A stretch of DNA of 46,087 bases from Christiangramia sp. Lineage in GTDB: Bacteria > Bacteroidota > Bacteroidia > Flavobacteriales > Flavobacteriaceae. Position numbers and translations under genes: made by a program. This document shows, one piece after another, positions 1-9,148 of this stretch. The DNA lies in NCBI RefSeq assembly GCF_029937855.1, contig NZ_JAPYPC010000014.1:1-46087 (forward strand). The letters run 5' to 3'. Positions within the stretch are counted from its first letter, which is position 1. Each line of letters opens with the position of its first letter. The notes below the pieces were generated by a model, which saw only the letters and a program-made list of their open reading frames with translations, searched no databases and was not told where the DNA came from.

Positions 1-223
1 TAAATTATAATCTACAAAGGGTTCAGAAAAGATGCACTTAGACGGACGCATACTTGGTTAAAAGTAAATGTTGTTACTAAAGTTTCTTCAAAAAAATCGT
101 TCTCAAAAGTTTCTTTTACGATGTTAATGGAACACCCTTTTTTCCGAAACTGTCTTGAGCTTGTCGAAGGATAGGAGAGGAGTAGAATGTGTGTGAAATG
201 AAATAGGTATAATCAATTCAAGT
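1..223. other. Left-edge non-coding stretch with a REP-like motif
   Basis: No convincing gene is seen here. At about 151-170 lies the phrase CTTGAGCTTGTCGAAG, an imperfect palindrome of a kind that recurs between genes in many Bacteroidota. It sits just downstream of the LytTR regulator gene, which ends at 224. I see no clear hairpin followed by a T-run, so I do not call a terminator. Confidence 0.4.
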
Positions 224-925
224 TTATTTAAAAAGTTGATTGATATTTACTTTGTATAGTTTTCCTATTGGTACAATATGATCTGAAATATGAATTCTAT
301 TTCCTTCTATGCTACTGATGTGCTTTTTTGCAACTGCAAACGATTTATGCACTTGAAGAAAATCATTATCTGAAAGTAATTGTATCGTATCAGATATTTT
401 TTCACGGATGGTTATGGTAGCTTTAGTAGTAAAGACTTTGGTATAATTTCCAGAAGCTTCAATAAATAGAATACTATCTAAATCGACTTGAATATGACTA
501 TTGTTTTGCTTTAGAAAAATGTGCTTTTCTTCAGGTTTTAAGTTTGTATTAGTTTCCTTTTTTCCTGTGTATGTGTTAGAAGTTGTCACTTTATTCACAG
601 CACTCAAAAAGCGTTCAAAACTGAATGGTTTTAATAAATAATCGACAACATTTAATTCGTAGCCTTCAATGGCAAACTCGCTATATGCTGTTGTAACAAT
701 AACTTTTGGAGGAAATGATAAGGTTTTTAAAAATTCAAACCCTTTTAATTTGGGCATATTTAAATCTAAAAAAATAAGATCAACCTTGTGTTGGCTCAAA
801 TAATCAATGGCTTCTATAGCATCATAACAATCTGCTTTAAATTCTAAATTTGGCAGCATATCACAATAGCCTTTTATAATATCGTGTGCAATATGCTCAT
901 CATCTACTATTAAATAAGTAGTCAT
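224..925 (-). CDS. LytTR-family response regulator
   Basis: A 233-residue two-component response regulator. Residues 1-115 form a CheY-like receiver with the acidic pair DDE near residues 8-10, the phosphoacceptor Asp54 in LIFLDLNMP, and the conserved Lys in LLKPF. Residues about 135-232 form a LytTR DNA-binding domain, recognisable by ILFIEASGNYTKVF and FLQVHKSFAV. The gene overlaps the kinase gene upstream by 4 bp, so the two are translationally coupled partners. LytTR regulators typically bind pairs of short direct repeats on one face of the DNA, and such repeats occur in the adjacent divergent region at 1755-1862. I infer that it controls the divergent ABC/peptidase operon and perhaps its own operon. 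Confidence 0.93.
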   Translation of the reverse strand: MTTYLIVDDEHIAHDIIKGYCDMLPNLEFKADCYDAIEAIDYLSQHKVDLIFLDLNMPKLKGFEFLKTLSFPPKVIVTTAYSEFAIEGYELNVVDYLLKPFSFERFLSAVNKVTTSNTYTGKKETNTNLKPEEKHIFLKQNNSHIQVDLDSILFIEASGNYTKVFTTKATITIREKISDTIQLLSDNDFLQVHKSFAVAKKHISSIEGNRIHISDHIVPIGKLYKVNINQLFK

Positions 926-1713
926 AAAGTTATATTCAGTTTAGCTTTATAAATAGAATCGATTTTAGAGACTTCAAAATAATGCTTTTTTGGATAGGCT
1001 AGTTCTAATCGTCGCTTTAAATTCTTTAAGCCTATTCCAGTTTCAGAATTATCCTCAGATGCATCAAAATTATTTTCAATTTTGAATTTCACTTCATTAT
1101 TTTGAGCTATTAAATTTATATGTACAAAGGCATTTTCTCTTAAATTTTCTACACCATGTTTAAAGGCATTTTCTAAAAGAATAATAAATAGAAGGGGCAT
1201 TATTTCATAATCATTATCGTTTGTTTCAATATAAAATTGCACATCAATAGCCTTATGATAACGCATTTTATGGAGTTCGATATAATTTTGCAGATACGTA
1301 ATCTCTTCAGACAATAAAACTGTGTCCTTATCGCCTTCATAGATACTATAACGCATCATATCAGAAAGTTTTAAGATGAGTTCTTGAGCCTTTTTAGAAT
1401 CTTTATCTACCAAACCATAAAGGTTATTAAGCATATTAAAAAAGAAATGAGGATTCACCTGGCTTTTTAAATGCAACAATTCTGTTTTTGCTTTTTCATT
1501 CTTTAATTTAATAATGGACTTGATTTGCTTAAAAATCCAATGTGCAATTGTGATAAAAACAAGTATAAAATAGAATGCAAGAAACTCTGCAAACCCTTCT
1601 AATTTTCCAAAAGTGTCATTAAAAATTACAATGAAAAAGCCTATAATAACAAGCGCTATTTTATAAAATCGCTTTAAATTTTTCTTTTTACTGTCTGATA
1701 TATTCAACTTCAT
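922..1713 (-). CDS. LytS/YehU-type sensor histidine kinase
   Basis: A 263-residue membrane histidine kinase. Two hydrophobic segments (about residues 18-32 and 41-60) anchor it with almost no extracytoplasmic sensor. The His_kinase domain follows, with phosphoacceptor His89 in SQVNPHFFFNMLNNL, then a HATPase region with LLENAFKHG (N box) and GIGLKNLKRRL (G box). This short form is the usual partner of LytTR regulators in Bacteroidota. It is the first gene of the minus-strand pair and its last 4 bp overlap the regulator start. With so little exposed protein, it may sense membrane state or a neighbouring membrane protein such as the divergent ABC permease; that is inference. Confidence 0.92.
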   Translation of the reverse strand: MKLNISDSKKKNLKRFYKIALVIIGFFIVIFNDTFGKLEGFAEFLAFYFILVFITIAHWIFKQIKSIIKLKNEKAKTELLHLKSQVNPHFFFNMLNNLYGLVDKDSKKAQELILKLSDMMRYSIYEGDKDTVLLSEEITYLQNYIELHKMRYHKAIDVQFYIETNDNDYEIMPLLFIILLENAFKHGVENLRENAFVHINLIAQNNEVKFKIENNFDASEDNSETGIGLKNLKRRLELAYPKKHYFEVSKIDSIYKAKLNITL

Positions 1714-1754
1714 AAATCAATATTAATTAAATAAAAAACCTGAAACAAATTAGT

Positions 1755-1862
1755 TGACAAACAGTATCTCGTCAGTGACAAACAATCATAAAGGTGTTTT
1801 AAGAAGCCTTATAATATAGAATAATCTGTTCGTCACTAAAACCTATACTTGTGTCACAAACA
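1755..1862 (+). promoter_or_regulatory. Putative LytTR operator: two pairs of 21-bp-spaced direct repeats
   Basis: TGACAAACA occurs exactly twice, at 1755-1763 and 1776-1784, with a 12-bp spacer, so the start-to-start distance is 21 bp. A second related pair is TCACTAAAA at 1833-1841 and TCACAAACA at 1854-1862, again 21 bp apart. Paired 9-bp repeats with about 12 bp between them are the known binding architecture of LytTR regulators (AgrA, VirR type). The second pair ends 24 bp before the -7 box of the ABC operon, a position suited to activation. The spacing is seen directly; the assignment to the regulator encoded at 224-925 is inference. Confidence 0.6.
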
Positions 1863-1886
1863 TTTTATATAGGCTAAAATCACATA

Positions 1887-1894
1887 TATGTTTG
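1887..1894 (+). promoter_or_regulatory. Candidate -7 box of the ABC/M1-peptidase operon
   Basis: TATGTTTG matches the Bacteroidota sigma-A -7 consensus TAnnTTTG and ends 27 bp before the ATG at 1922. I see no good -33 TTG, which is consistent with an activator-dependent promoter using the repeats immediately upstream. Confidence 0.5.
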
Positions 1895-1921
1895 TGTTAA
1901 TCACTCAAAAAACGAGCAAAT

Positions 1922-2809
1922 ATGGAACTCATTATTAACAATCTATCTAAAACCTATTCTAATGGTGTTAAGGCATTGCAGAACATTTCATTAGAAATCC
2001 CAACCGGTATGTTTGGCTTACTAGGTCCAAATGGTGCTGGTAAATCTACATTAATGCGAACCATTGCAACATTACAAGAACCAGACTCTGGAAATATTTC
2101 ACTTGGAGACATCAATGTGTTAAAACAAAAAAATGAGTTGAGACAAGTTTTAGGATACTTGCCACAACAGTTTGGTTTATACCCTAAAATTTCCGCCGAA
2201 GTTTTACTCAATCATTTTGGGGTTCTCAAAGGAATTACTCATAAGGGTGAGCGTAAAGACTTGATAGATGCCCTATTGCATAAAACAAATTTATACGAAT
2301 TTAAAAAACAAAATCTTAAAGGTTATTCTGGCGGAATGAAGCAACGATTTGGCATTGCACAAGCCTTACTTAATAATCCTAAACTACTTATTGTAGATGA
2401 ACCAACTGCAGGATTAGATCCTGTAGAACGTAATCGGTTTTATAACGTGTTAAGTGAACTAGGAGAGCAGACTGTTGTCATTTTATCTACACATATTGTT
2501 GACGATGTTAAAGAACTCTGCACAAATATGGCAATCATCAATCAAGGGCAAGTTTGCTTAAGGGGGAATCCATTGCAAATACTAGAAAACTTAAAAAGTA
2601 GAGTCTATAAAAAAACAATCAAAAAGTCAGAATTAAAAGTATACAAGCAAAATTATAAAGTCATTAGTGAAAAGTTATTTCTTGGAAAACCAACCATTCA
2701 TATCTTATGTGATGTATATCCTGGTGATGGCTTTTCGCTTATTAATACCGAATTAGAAGATGTGTATTTCTCTGAAATATTTAATAATACGAACGCTAAA
2801 TCTATATAA
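1922..2809 (+). CDS. ABC transporter ATP-binding protein
   Basis: A 295-residue ABC-type ATPase that would energise the permease encoded 2 bp downstream. Walker A is GPNGAGKS at residues 35-42, the ABC signature is YSGGMKQR in the middle of the protein, and Walker B with the catalytic Glu is LLIVDEPTAGLDP, followed by the switch His in LSTHIV. The family resembles CcmA/NatA-type ATPases that pair with ABC-2 permeases. The C-terminal 80 residues after the ATPase core have no motif I recognise. It is the first gene of a two-gene operon preceded by a candidate promoter and LytTR-like repeats. Confidence 0.93.
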   Translation: MELIINNLSKTYSNGVKALQNISLEIPTGMFGLLGPNGAGKSTLMRTIATLQEPDSGNISLGDINVLKQKNELRQVLGYLPQQFGLYPKISAEVLLNHFGVLKGITHKGERKDLIDALLHKTNLYEFKKQNLKGYSGGMKQRFGIAQALLNNPKLLIVDEPTAGLDPVERNRFYNVLSELGEQTVVILSTHIVDDVKELCTNMAIINQGQVCLRGNPLQILENLKSRVYKKTIKKSELKVYKQNYKVISEKLFLGKPTIHILCDVYPGDGFSLINTELEDVYFSEIFNNTNAKSI

Positions 2810-2811
2810 TT

Positions 2812-5800
2812 ATGTGGTACCATATTTTTAAGTTCGAATTACAGTATCGTATTAAACGTGCTGACGCTTATGTGTTTTTTCTATTCCTATTTCTATTTTC
2901 AATTGTTGGTGTAGACTTTATTTTTCAAGGATCAGATATGGGACTCATGAAAAAAAACTCACCGCTAGTGATTGCTAAAACAATGGGAGCAATTACAGGA
3001 CTATTCATGATTTTGGCATCCATGATTATGGGTGTTTCCATATTAAGAGATTTTGAATACAACATAGAATCGTTAATATATACGACTCCAATAAACAAAA
3101 AAGACTATTTATTAGGTCGCTTTTTAGGAGCGTTTACAGTGTTGCTATTTGCGTTTACTGGGATTTTATTTGGTATGATGCTGGGCGAATTTATGCCATG
3201 GCACAATCCAGAAGACTTACTAGCATTTAATGTTTTGCTGTATGTAAAAACCTTTCTAATGATAACCTTACCCACTTTATTTTTTGGCGCATCGTTGTTT
3301 TTTGTCACTGGTGCTTTAAGTAGAAACCTAGTGGTTGTCTATACACAAGGTATTATTGTCTTTGTGATTTTTATGCTAACCAAAGCCATCACAAATGATT
3401 TTTGGCAAGCCATACTAGACCCATTTTCACTAACAACGACCACTTTTGTTACTAAATCTTGGTCTGCTATAACTAAGAGTACACAAGACATTCCTTTTAT
3501 TGGAGCATTGCTATATAACAAACTGTTTTGGGTTGCTCTAGGAATAATCGCTATGATTTATGGTTATAAAAAGTTCAATTTCAATGTGGTTAAAGTTAAA
3601 AGATCTAAAAAAATAAAGTCGCAAATAGTAACTCATAAAATCACCAATGTAGTTAATGATGTCCTAATACCTGATGTTAAAAAACAATATGGTTTACTCT
3701 CAAAATGGAATCAATTAATACAATTTACGAGGTTTTATTTCACAGGTATTTTTAAACAAGCATCATTTTGGGGTATTGTTATTTGCGGTATGATTATTAT
3801 CCTTATTAATTCAGTTAATCTAGGGACTGTATATGGAGTGGATAGTTATCCGGCAACCTATTTTATAGTAGAAGAGCTTAAAGAAACGTCTATGTATTTC
3901 TTTATTATCCTTTTGGTGTTTTATTCTGGTGAATTGGTATGGAAAGAACGAAGTGTTAAACTAGATCTCATCTATGACGCAACTCCAATGTCCAATTTTA
4001 TAAAACTATTGGGCAAGTATATTGGGTTGAATTTAGTATATGTAATATTAATGCTTGCATTAATTGGTTCAGGTATCATATTTCAAACATTAAGTGGTTA
4101 TTATAAATATGAATTTCAGGTGTATTTATTTGGTTTCTTTTTAGAGATTTTACCGTTTTTGGCTTTATACACATGCATCGCATTTTTTATTCAATCTATT
4201 GTAAATCATAAATTTTTAGGCATTATGTTAGTGATTGTTTTCTTAATCACCAATATCGCGTTAGGTTTATTTGGTTTCGACCATGATTTATATTTCTTTG
4301 GAGGAAATGCTTTAGGTAACTATTCAGATATGAACGGTTACGGTCATTTTTTAAAACCATATCTCATTATTAAAGCGTACTGGTTTCTTTTCGGGATGCT
4401 ATTACTAATTATTGGTTCTTTAATAAACGTAAGAGGTACAGAAACAAATATTTGGAAGCGAATAAAAGCAAGCAAATACAGATTAAGCAAGCCACTTCTT
4501 AAACTAACAGTTATAGTCTGTTTATTATTTATAACTATCGGAAGTTTTATCTTTTACAATACCAATGTTTTAAACACGTACTGGACTAATTCGGAAACCA
4601 TGGATTTTAGAGTAGCTTATGAAAAAGAACTTAAGCAATTTGAATATATACCACAGCCTAAAATAGTAGATGTCAACTTACAAGTAGAATTGTATCCTAC
4701 AACAAGAGATTATGTAGTAGAAGGGTATTACATTTTGAAAAACACCGCTAAAGAAGACATTCAATCCATTCACATTCAAAAGCTACTCGAAGATAATGTT
4801 ACCTTAGATACTATCACTTTTGAAGGCGGATTTACAACCGATACCAAATATGAAAAGTTTGATTATTCTATTTTCAATCTAGATACCGCTTTAAAACCAG
4901 GAGATGCTATAAAAATGCATTTTAAGCAAAGCTTTATCACAAGAGGATTTGAATCTGGTAACTCTAATGTAAACATCCATAATAACGGTACATTTTTCAA
5001 TAATACACATTTACCAACCATAGGCTATAATAAAAAATATGAACTGAATGATGCTGATGAACGTAAAGAATATAGCTTACCATTAAGAATTCATACTGCG
5101 AATAGAGAGGATCTAAATGAGCTTAAAAACGCAAGAAATGGAAGTGATTCTGATGGTATTAATTTTGAAATGATTATTGGGACTTCAAAAAATCAAACAG
5201 CTCTAGTGCCTGGGAATTTATTGAAAAACTGGACAGAAAATAACCGTAACTATTTTCATTATAAAATGAAAAAACCAATGATCAATTTTTATTCTATAGT
5301 TTCAGCGGAATATGAAATAAAGAAAGATGAATGGGTAACGAGTCAGGATTCTATAGCAAAACCTGTTGATCTTGAAATTTATTATCATAAGGCACACGAT
5401 TACAATGTCGACAGAATGATGACGGCAATGAAAGCGTCGCTAGCGTATTTCAGTAATAATTTTAGTCCTTATCAATACGAGCAATTACGCATTATGGAGT
5501 TTCCGCGCTACGCGCAATTTGCGCAATCATTTCCAGGAACCATTCCATTTTCAGAAGCCATCGGTTTTGTTTTAGATATCGATGATGAAAAAGATGTAGA
5601 TATGGCATTTTACGTAACTGCACACGAAATTGCGCACCAATGGTTTGGCATGCAAGTAGAAGCAGCAAATGTTAAAGGACGACTAACCATATTAGAAACC
5701 TTGTCGCAATACGCAGCAATTATGGTATTGAAACAACACTATTCCGAAGAAAAAGTATTGCAATTTTTAGAAGCGCAAAAAGAGGATTATAAAAAAGGAA

Positions 5801-6102
5801 AAGATAGAGAAGATGTAAGAGAGCCGCCCTTAGCTTTGGTTGAAAATCAAGACTATGTGTATTATGCAAAAGGAGCCATCAGTATGTATCAATTTCAAAA
5901 AGCAATAGGAGAGGAGCAAGTAAATAAAGCGTTGCGATGTTTTCTCGAAGACTGGAATACAACAAATGGCAAACTAAAAATAGCAACAGATAGATATGCA
6001 ACAACAAAGGATTTATTTGGTTATTTTAGGGAGGTTACCCCAGATTCGCTTCAGTATTTAATTTCTGATTTGTTTGAAAAAGTTAAGCCATTAAAATTGT
6101 AA
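2812..6102 (+). CDS. ABC-2 permease fused to an M1-family metallopeptidase
   Basis: A 1096-residue fusion. Residues 1-270 and about 315-550 are two ABC-2-type membrane blocks with roughly six hydrophobic segments each. A further membrane segment near residues 565-585 leads into a large, probably periplasmic domain (590-1096) of the M1 aminopeptidase (gluzincin) fold. The zinc motif is HEIAH at about 937-941, and the third ligand is the Glu of ILETLSQY 20 residues further on. The loop FAQSFPGTIPFSEAIGF occupies the place of the usual GxMEN motif, so exopeptidase specificity is uncertain. Such fusions recur in Bacteroidota, but the substrate is not known to me. It may export a peptide or process envelope proteins under control of the divergent two-component system. 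Confidence 0.9.
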   Translation: MWYHIFKFELQYRIKRADAYVFFLFLFLFSIVGVDFIFQGSDMGLMKKNSPLVIAKTMGAITGLFMILASMIMGVSILRDFEYNIESLIYTTPINKKDYLLGRFLGAFTVLLFAFTGILFGMMLGEFMPWHNPEDLLAFNVLLYVKTFLMITLPTLFFGASLFFVTGALSRNLVVVYTQGIIVFVIFMLTKAITNDFWQAILDPFSLTTTTFVTKSWSAITKSTQDIPFIGALLYNKLFWVALGIIAMIYGYKKFNFNVVKVKRSKKIKSQIVTHKITNVVNDVLIPDVKKQYGLLSKWNQLIQFTRFYFTGIFKQASFWGIVICGMIIILINSVNLGTVYGVDSYPATYFIVEELKETSMYFFIILLVFYSGELVWKERSVKLDLIYDATPMSNFIKLLGKYIGLNLVYVILMLALIGSGIIFQTLSGYYKYEFQVYLFGFFLEILPFLALYTCIAFFIQSIVNHKFLGIMLVIVFLITNIALGLFGFDHDLYFFGGNALGNYSDMNGYGHFLKPYLIIKAYWFLFGMLLLIIGSLINVRGTETNIWKRIKASKYRLSKPLLKLTVIVCLLFITIGSFIFYNTNVLNTYWTNSETMDFRVAYEKELKQFEYIPQPKIVDVNLQVELYPTTRDYVVEGYYILKNTAKEDIQSIHIQKLLEDNVTLDTITFEGGFTTDTKYEKFDYSIFNLDTALKPGDAIKMHFKQSFITRGFESGNSNVNIHNNGTFFNNTHLPTIGYNKKYELNDADERKEYSLPLRIHTANREDLNELKNARNGSDSDGINFEMIIGTSKNQTALVPGNLLKNWTENNRNYFHYKMKKPMINFYSIVSAEYEIKKDEWVTSQDSIAKPVDLEIYYHKAHDYNVDRMMTAMKASLAYFSNNFSPYQYEQLRIMEFPRYAQFAQSFPGTIPFSEAIGFVLDIDDEKDVDMAFYVTAHEIAHQWFGMQVEAANVKGRLTILETLSQYAAIMVLKQHYSEEKVLQFLEAQKEDYKKGKDREDVREPPLALVENQDYVYYAKGAISMYQFQKAIGEEQVNKALRCFLEDWNTTNGKLKIATDRYATTKDLFGYFREVTPDSLQYLISDLFEKVKPLKL

Positions 6103-6112
6103 TTATTGGCAT

Positions 6113-6130
6113 TATTATGTAAAATAGAAT
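6113..6130 (+). repeat. 18-bp direct repeat, copy 1
   Basis: TATTATGTAAAATAGAAT lies 10 bp after the stop codon of the permease-peptidase gene. An identical copy lies 621 bp downstream at 6734-6751. The two copies bracket the gene-free stretch. Confidence 0.7.
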
Positions 6131-6682
6131 CTCGATTTTAACTTGGCCTCATAAAATTTAAGCTAAAACAATAGGAGAAATGAGCGTGCATATTTTAGGG
6201 GTTCAGTAATATAGTTTCCTTAAATTTTTCAATTATACAAGAGATTTCAAAGCAATATTAATAGTTACATATTTTCCTAAAAAATAGCGAATGAGCCGTT
6301 AATTTTTTCCAAAATTACATGCAGCCTTGAATTTTTGTTTCTTTTGTTTCAAGACAAAAGATAATGAAATGAATAAAAACTAATTTAAAAATAGAATATA
6401 ACAAGTGCATAGAATTTTATTCTTACTCACATATTTAATTATTTGCAAAAACTTCAAATGTGTTCGTGAATCTCTTAAAAAGTCGATTACGTAAAATTTA
6501 TGCTCTTGTGGTAAGCTTAGTAGAATCGTCTAAAATTTTTTATTACATATATTTTATTGAATACACGATTTTGAATACGCGCGGGTTAGCAAGCGATGGA
6601 TAATTGTGTATAAAATAAATTGCCAAAGCAATTTGATTTTATAAAACAATCGAGTCCCGATAGCTACGAGAGTAGCGGCTTA

Positions 6683-6755
<73 letters not shown>

Positions 6756-6912
6756 TGAACATTTGTTTTTTTACAATCTACAATGCTTATTATTTTAGCT
6801 TACACCTCCCTCTTGAAACTATTCCCTCTACAGTAAATAAATAATTAGATTTTATAATTCATTGATAGGAAAACTGCTGGGAACATCCTAAAATTTAATT
6901 TCATGAAAAATT

Positions 6913-7425
6913 TCAATTTTCGTCCAATTCAGAAACTTCACCCTGATATGAAATGTTAGAACGTTGTGAAGAATTCACCGAAGTATTTGAAGTATTGTTA
7001 TCAAATAAAGTAATGATAAAATCTAAAATTTCGCCATCCTGGGAACCTTTAAATCCTATGATCATCCTGGATTTTGAAGGTTCTTCTGTGATAGTTAGAT
7101 TGGTAGGAGCTCCTGTAAATTTTATACCTCCTTCTCTTCCATATGAGCCTCCAAAGTTTCTGGTACCAAAAAATGGTAGAAAAATATCCACACTATCCTT
7201 GTTAAACCTCAAATAATTAGGATTTCCGATTAAATTAATCCGGTTTCCAATAGACGGATTAGCAAAATCATTCACAATCTCAAATTTTCTCTGTTCTACC
7301 AATGATTTTAGTTCTTCAAATTCATTCGCTTCAGACTGCGACAATTCTTTTTTACCGCCACAGGAGATGAAAATAAGGATCAAAAGAACTATAAATAAGT
7401 AAGAACCAGATCTAATCATTGCCAT
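6913..7425 (-). CDS. DUF4251-like lipoprotein
   Basis: A 170-residue protein with an N-terminal hydrophobic segment ending in IFISC-GG, a lipobox placing the lipidated Cys at about residue 22. The mature part (QRKFEIVNDFANP, then NKDSVDIFLPFFG) resembles the DUF4251 family, beta-rich lipoproteins of unknown role found mostly in Bacteroidota. It would be exported and anchored in the envelope. ATG codons at residues 1 and 3 are both possible starts; the first begins 3 bp after the upstream stop. The preceding small charged gene is probably in the same operon. The function is unknown. Confidence 0.82.
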   Translation of the reverse strand: MAMIRSGSYLFIVLLILIFISCGGKKELSQSEANEFEELKSLVEQRKFEIVNDFANPSIGNRINLIGNPNYLRFNKDSVDIFLPFFGTRNFGGSYGREGGIKFTGAPTNLTITEEPSKSRMIIGFKGSQDGEILDFIITLFDNNTSNTSVNSSQRSNISYQGEVSELDEN

Positions 7426-7428
7426 TGC

Positions 7429-7638
7429 CTATTTCTTATCTTCATTTTTCTTGCTGAGGGATTCCAGTGTATCCTTAATAGACTCATCTTCTTTCTCAGA
7501 TACCTTCTTCTTATCCTTTTCCAATTTTAAATTGCCATCACCATCTTTTCTTAGACCATCATCTTTTTCATTAAAATTAGAAGGTCTTCCGGAATTTTTC
7601 TGCCAGTCAGCTTTCTTGTTTTTATCCTCTTCAGACAT
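7429..7638 (-). CDS. Small Lys/Asp/Glu-rich hypothetical protein
   Basis: A 69-residue, very hydrophilic protein rich in Lys, Asp and Glu with no Cys, signal peptide or membrane segment, probably largely disordered. It lies 3 bp upstream of the DUF4251 lipoprotein gene, suggesting one transcript. I prefer this frame over the overlapping plus-strand frame at 7451-7663, whose run of Ser, Phe and Leu is what the antisense of a Lys/Glu-rich gene produces. I do not recognise a family. Confidence 0.6.
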   Translation of the reverse strand: MSEEDKNKKADWQKNSGRPSNFNEKDDGLRKDGDGNLKLEKDKKKVSEKEDESIKDTLESLSKKNEDKK

Positions 7639-7732
7639 AGTATTTGATTTTATCCTAAAATAATCATTTCATATTGTTTAAGCTATTCCTTTAAATTTCA
7701 TTTAACAGCGTAGCATGGTACTTTTTATATTG

Positions 7733-7761
7733 AAAAAAAAAGCTTTGTACTTGAGCAAAGC
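7733..7761 (-). terminator. Leftward intrinsic terminator without an obvious gene in front
   Basis: GCTTTG (7742-7747) and CAAAGC (7756-7761) form a 6-bp stem with an 8-nt loop. On the minus strand it is followed by nine T residues (7741-7733). No minus-strand gene ends here, so it would end a leader transcript or a small RNA starting between 7762 and 7933. Confidence 0.55.
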
Positions 7762-7933
7762 AACAAAAATAGTAGTCCTGACGGTATTGTTTATTAAAGC
7801 AGTGGTCAAAGTAGTCAGATATATAGTATATTTTATTTTGATGTGCCACCTATATCTATTGCAGGAATTTAATGTAAATTAGTCTAAAATATTTTTTGGC
7901 GATGTCATCCCTGGCATCCAATTATATAACTGC

Positions 7934-9148
7934 ATGGAGACTTACTTATGGATTTATATCATAATTGGTTTATTTGGTCTTTTTTTACCATGGCTTAAAA
8001 GTTTCGAAAAAATTCAAATCCTCAATGTACCTATAGTAGCTATAATTATGGGAATGCTTCTATTCTCTCTTCCCATTAATTTACCCGAGCCAAATCCAAT
8101 AAAATATGAAAAAGAGATATTAAAACTATCTGAAATTGCAGTTATAATTAGCTTGATGGGTGCCGGTTTAAAAATTAATCGTGACTTTTCATTTAGAGCA
8201 TATCGAGTGCCTTTACTTTTGATTCTTTTTACTATGACAGGATGTATCGCAGCAACCGCCATTCTGGGATGGTGGTTTGGATTGGTTCCTGCAACAGCTC
8301 TTTTGCTTGGCGCAGTTTTCGCTCCTACAGATCCTGTTCTTGCCAGTGATGTACAGGTAGAAATAGAAGAAAACGCCGATAAAGAGCATCCCGTGCAATT
8401 CAGTCTTACCAGTGAAGCAGGTCTGAATGATGGTATGGCCTTCCCTTTTACCTGGCTTGCCATTTCGGTCGCTATGTATGGCTTTACTTTTAATGATTGG
8501 TTAAGCACATGGATATTTAAAGATTTACTTTATCGTATCATTGGGGGAATTATTCTTGGGTATGCATTTGGGAGAATAATTGCTTGGTTTTTTTTTTCAT
8601 TACCACCTAAAATTAGTATCAAACCGAAGCGCTTAGGGTTTCTTGCAGTAGCTGTCACCTTTTTTATATATGGTACTTCTGAGGCTGCACAGGTGTATGG
8701 TTTCATTGCAGTATTTGTAGCAGCCCTTACTATTCGGCATCATGAAAAACAACATACATTTCATAAAGAAATGCATGATGTTGTCGAACAGGTTGAGCAA
8801 TTCTTACTTACAATAATTTTGATGTTATTAGGTGGGTATATTGTACATAGTTGGTTTCAGGTTTTAACATTTCCTGTTATTAGCTTATGCTTAATATTTA
8901 TTTTTGTTATCCGGCCATTCTTCGGCATTTTCCCAACTTTATCAACGGCTATGCCCTGGAAACACCGCTGGTCTGTTGCGTTTTTAGGAATTAAGGGAGT
9001 TGGTAGTTTCTTTTACCTCGCCTTTGCTCTACATGAAACGGATTTCCCCCAAAAGGATCTTTTATGGAGTACAGTAGCATTTTTAGTACTTATATCTGCC
9101 ATTGTTCACCGAATTGTAGGGTTTTATGTCAAAAAGAAAATTTTGTAA
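7934..9148 (+). CDS. Na+/H+ antiporter, CPA1 (NhaP-like) family
   Basis: A 404-residue polytopic membrane protein with about 12 hydrophobic segments. FAPTDPVLASDV and TSEAGLNDGMAFPF are the two characteristic motifs of CPA1 cation:proton antiporters, the second carrying the Asn-Asp pair needed for ion binding. It would exchange cytoplasmic Na+ (or K+) for protons, which fits a marine or halotolerant organism. No cytoplasmic regulatory tail (TrkA-C or CNMP) is present, and the protein ends soon after the last membrane helix. It appears monocistronic, with gaps on both sides. The exact ion specificity cannot be read from the sequence. Confidence 0.9.
   Translation: METYLWIYIIIGLFGLFLPWLKSFEKIQILNVPIVAIIMGMLLFSLPINLPEPNPIKYEKEILKLSEIAVIISLMGAGLKINRDFSFRAYRVPLLLILFTMTGCIAATAILGWWFGLVPATALLLGAVFAPTDPVLASDVQVEIEENADKEHPVQFSLTSEAGLNDGMAFPFTWLAISVAMYGFTFNDWLSTWIFKDLLYRIIGGIILGYAFGRIIAWFFFSLPPKISIKPKRLGFLAVAVTFFIYGTSEAAQVYGFIAVFVAALTIRHHEKQHTFHKEMHDVVEQVEQFLLTIILMLLGGYIVHSWFQVLTFPVISLCLIFIFVIRPFFGIFPTLSTAMPWKHRWSVAFLGIKGVGSFFYLAFALHETDFPQKDLLWSTVAFLVLISAIVHRIVGFYVKKKIL

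Noticed and set aside
1755-1784. Repeats considered as a CRISPR fragment
   Set aside because: Nine-base units with 12-bp spacers are far too short, and no cas gene is nearby; LytTR operators explain them better.
7451-7663. Plus-strand frame opposite the small charged gene
   Set aside because: Its Ser/Phe/Leu-rich composition is the antisense reflection of a Lys/Glu-rich coding frame.
8014-8508. Long minus-strand frame of 164 residues inside the antiporter gene
   Set aside because: The plus-strand frame encodes a full CPA1 antiporter with both motifs; the antisense frame has no family features.
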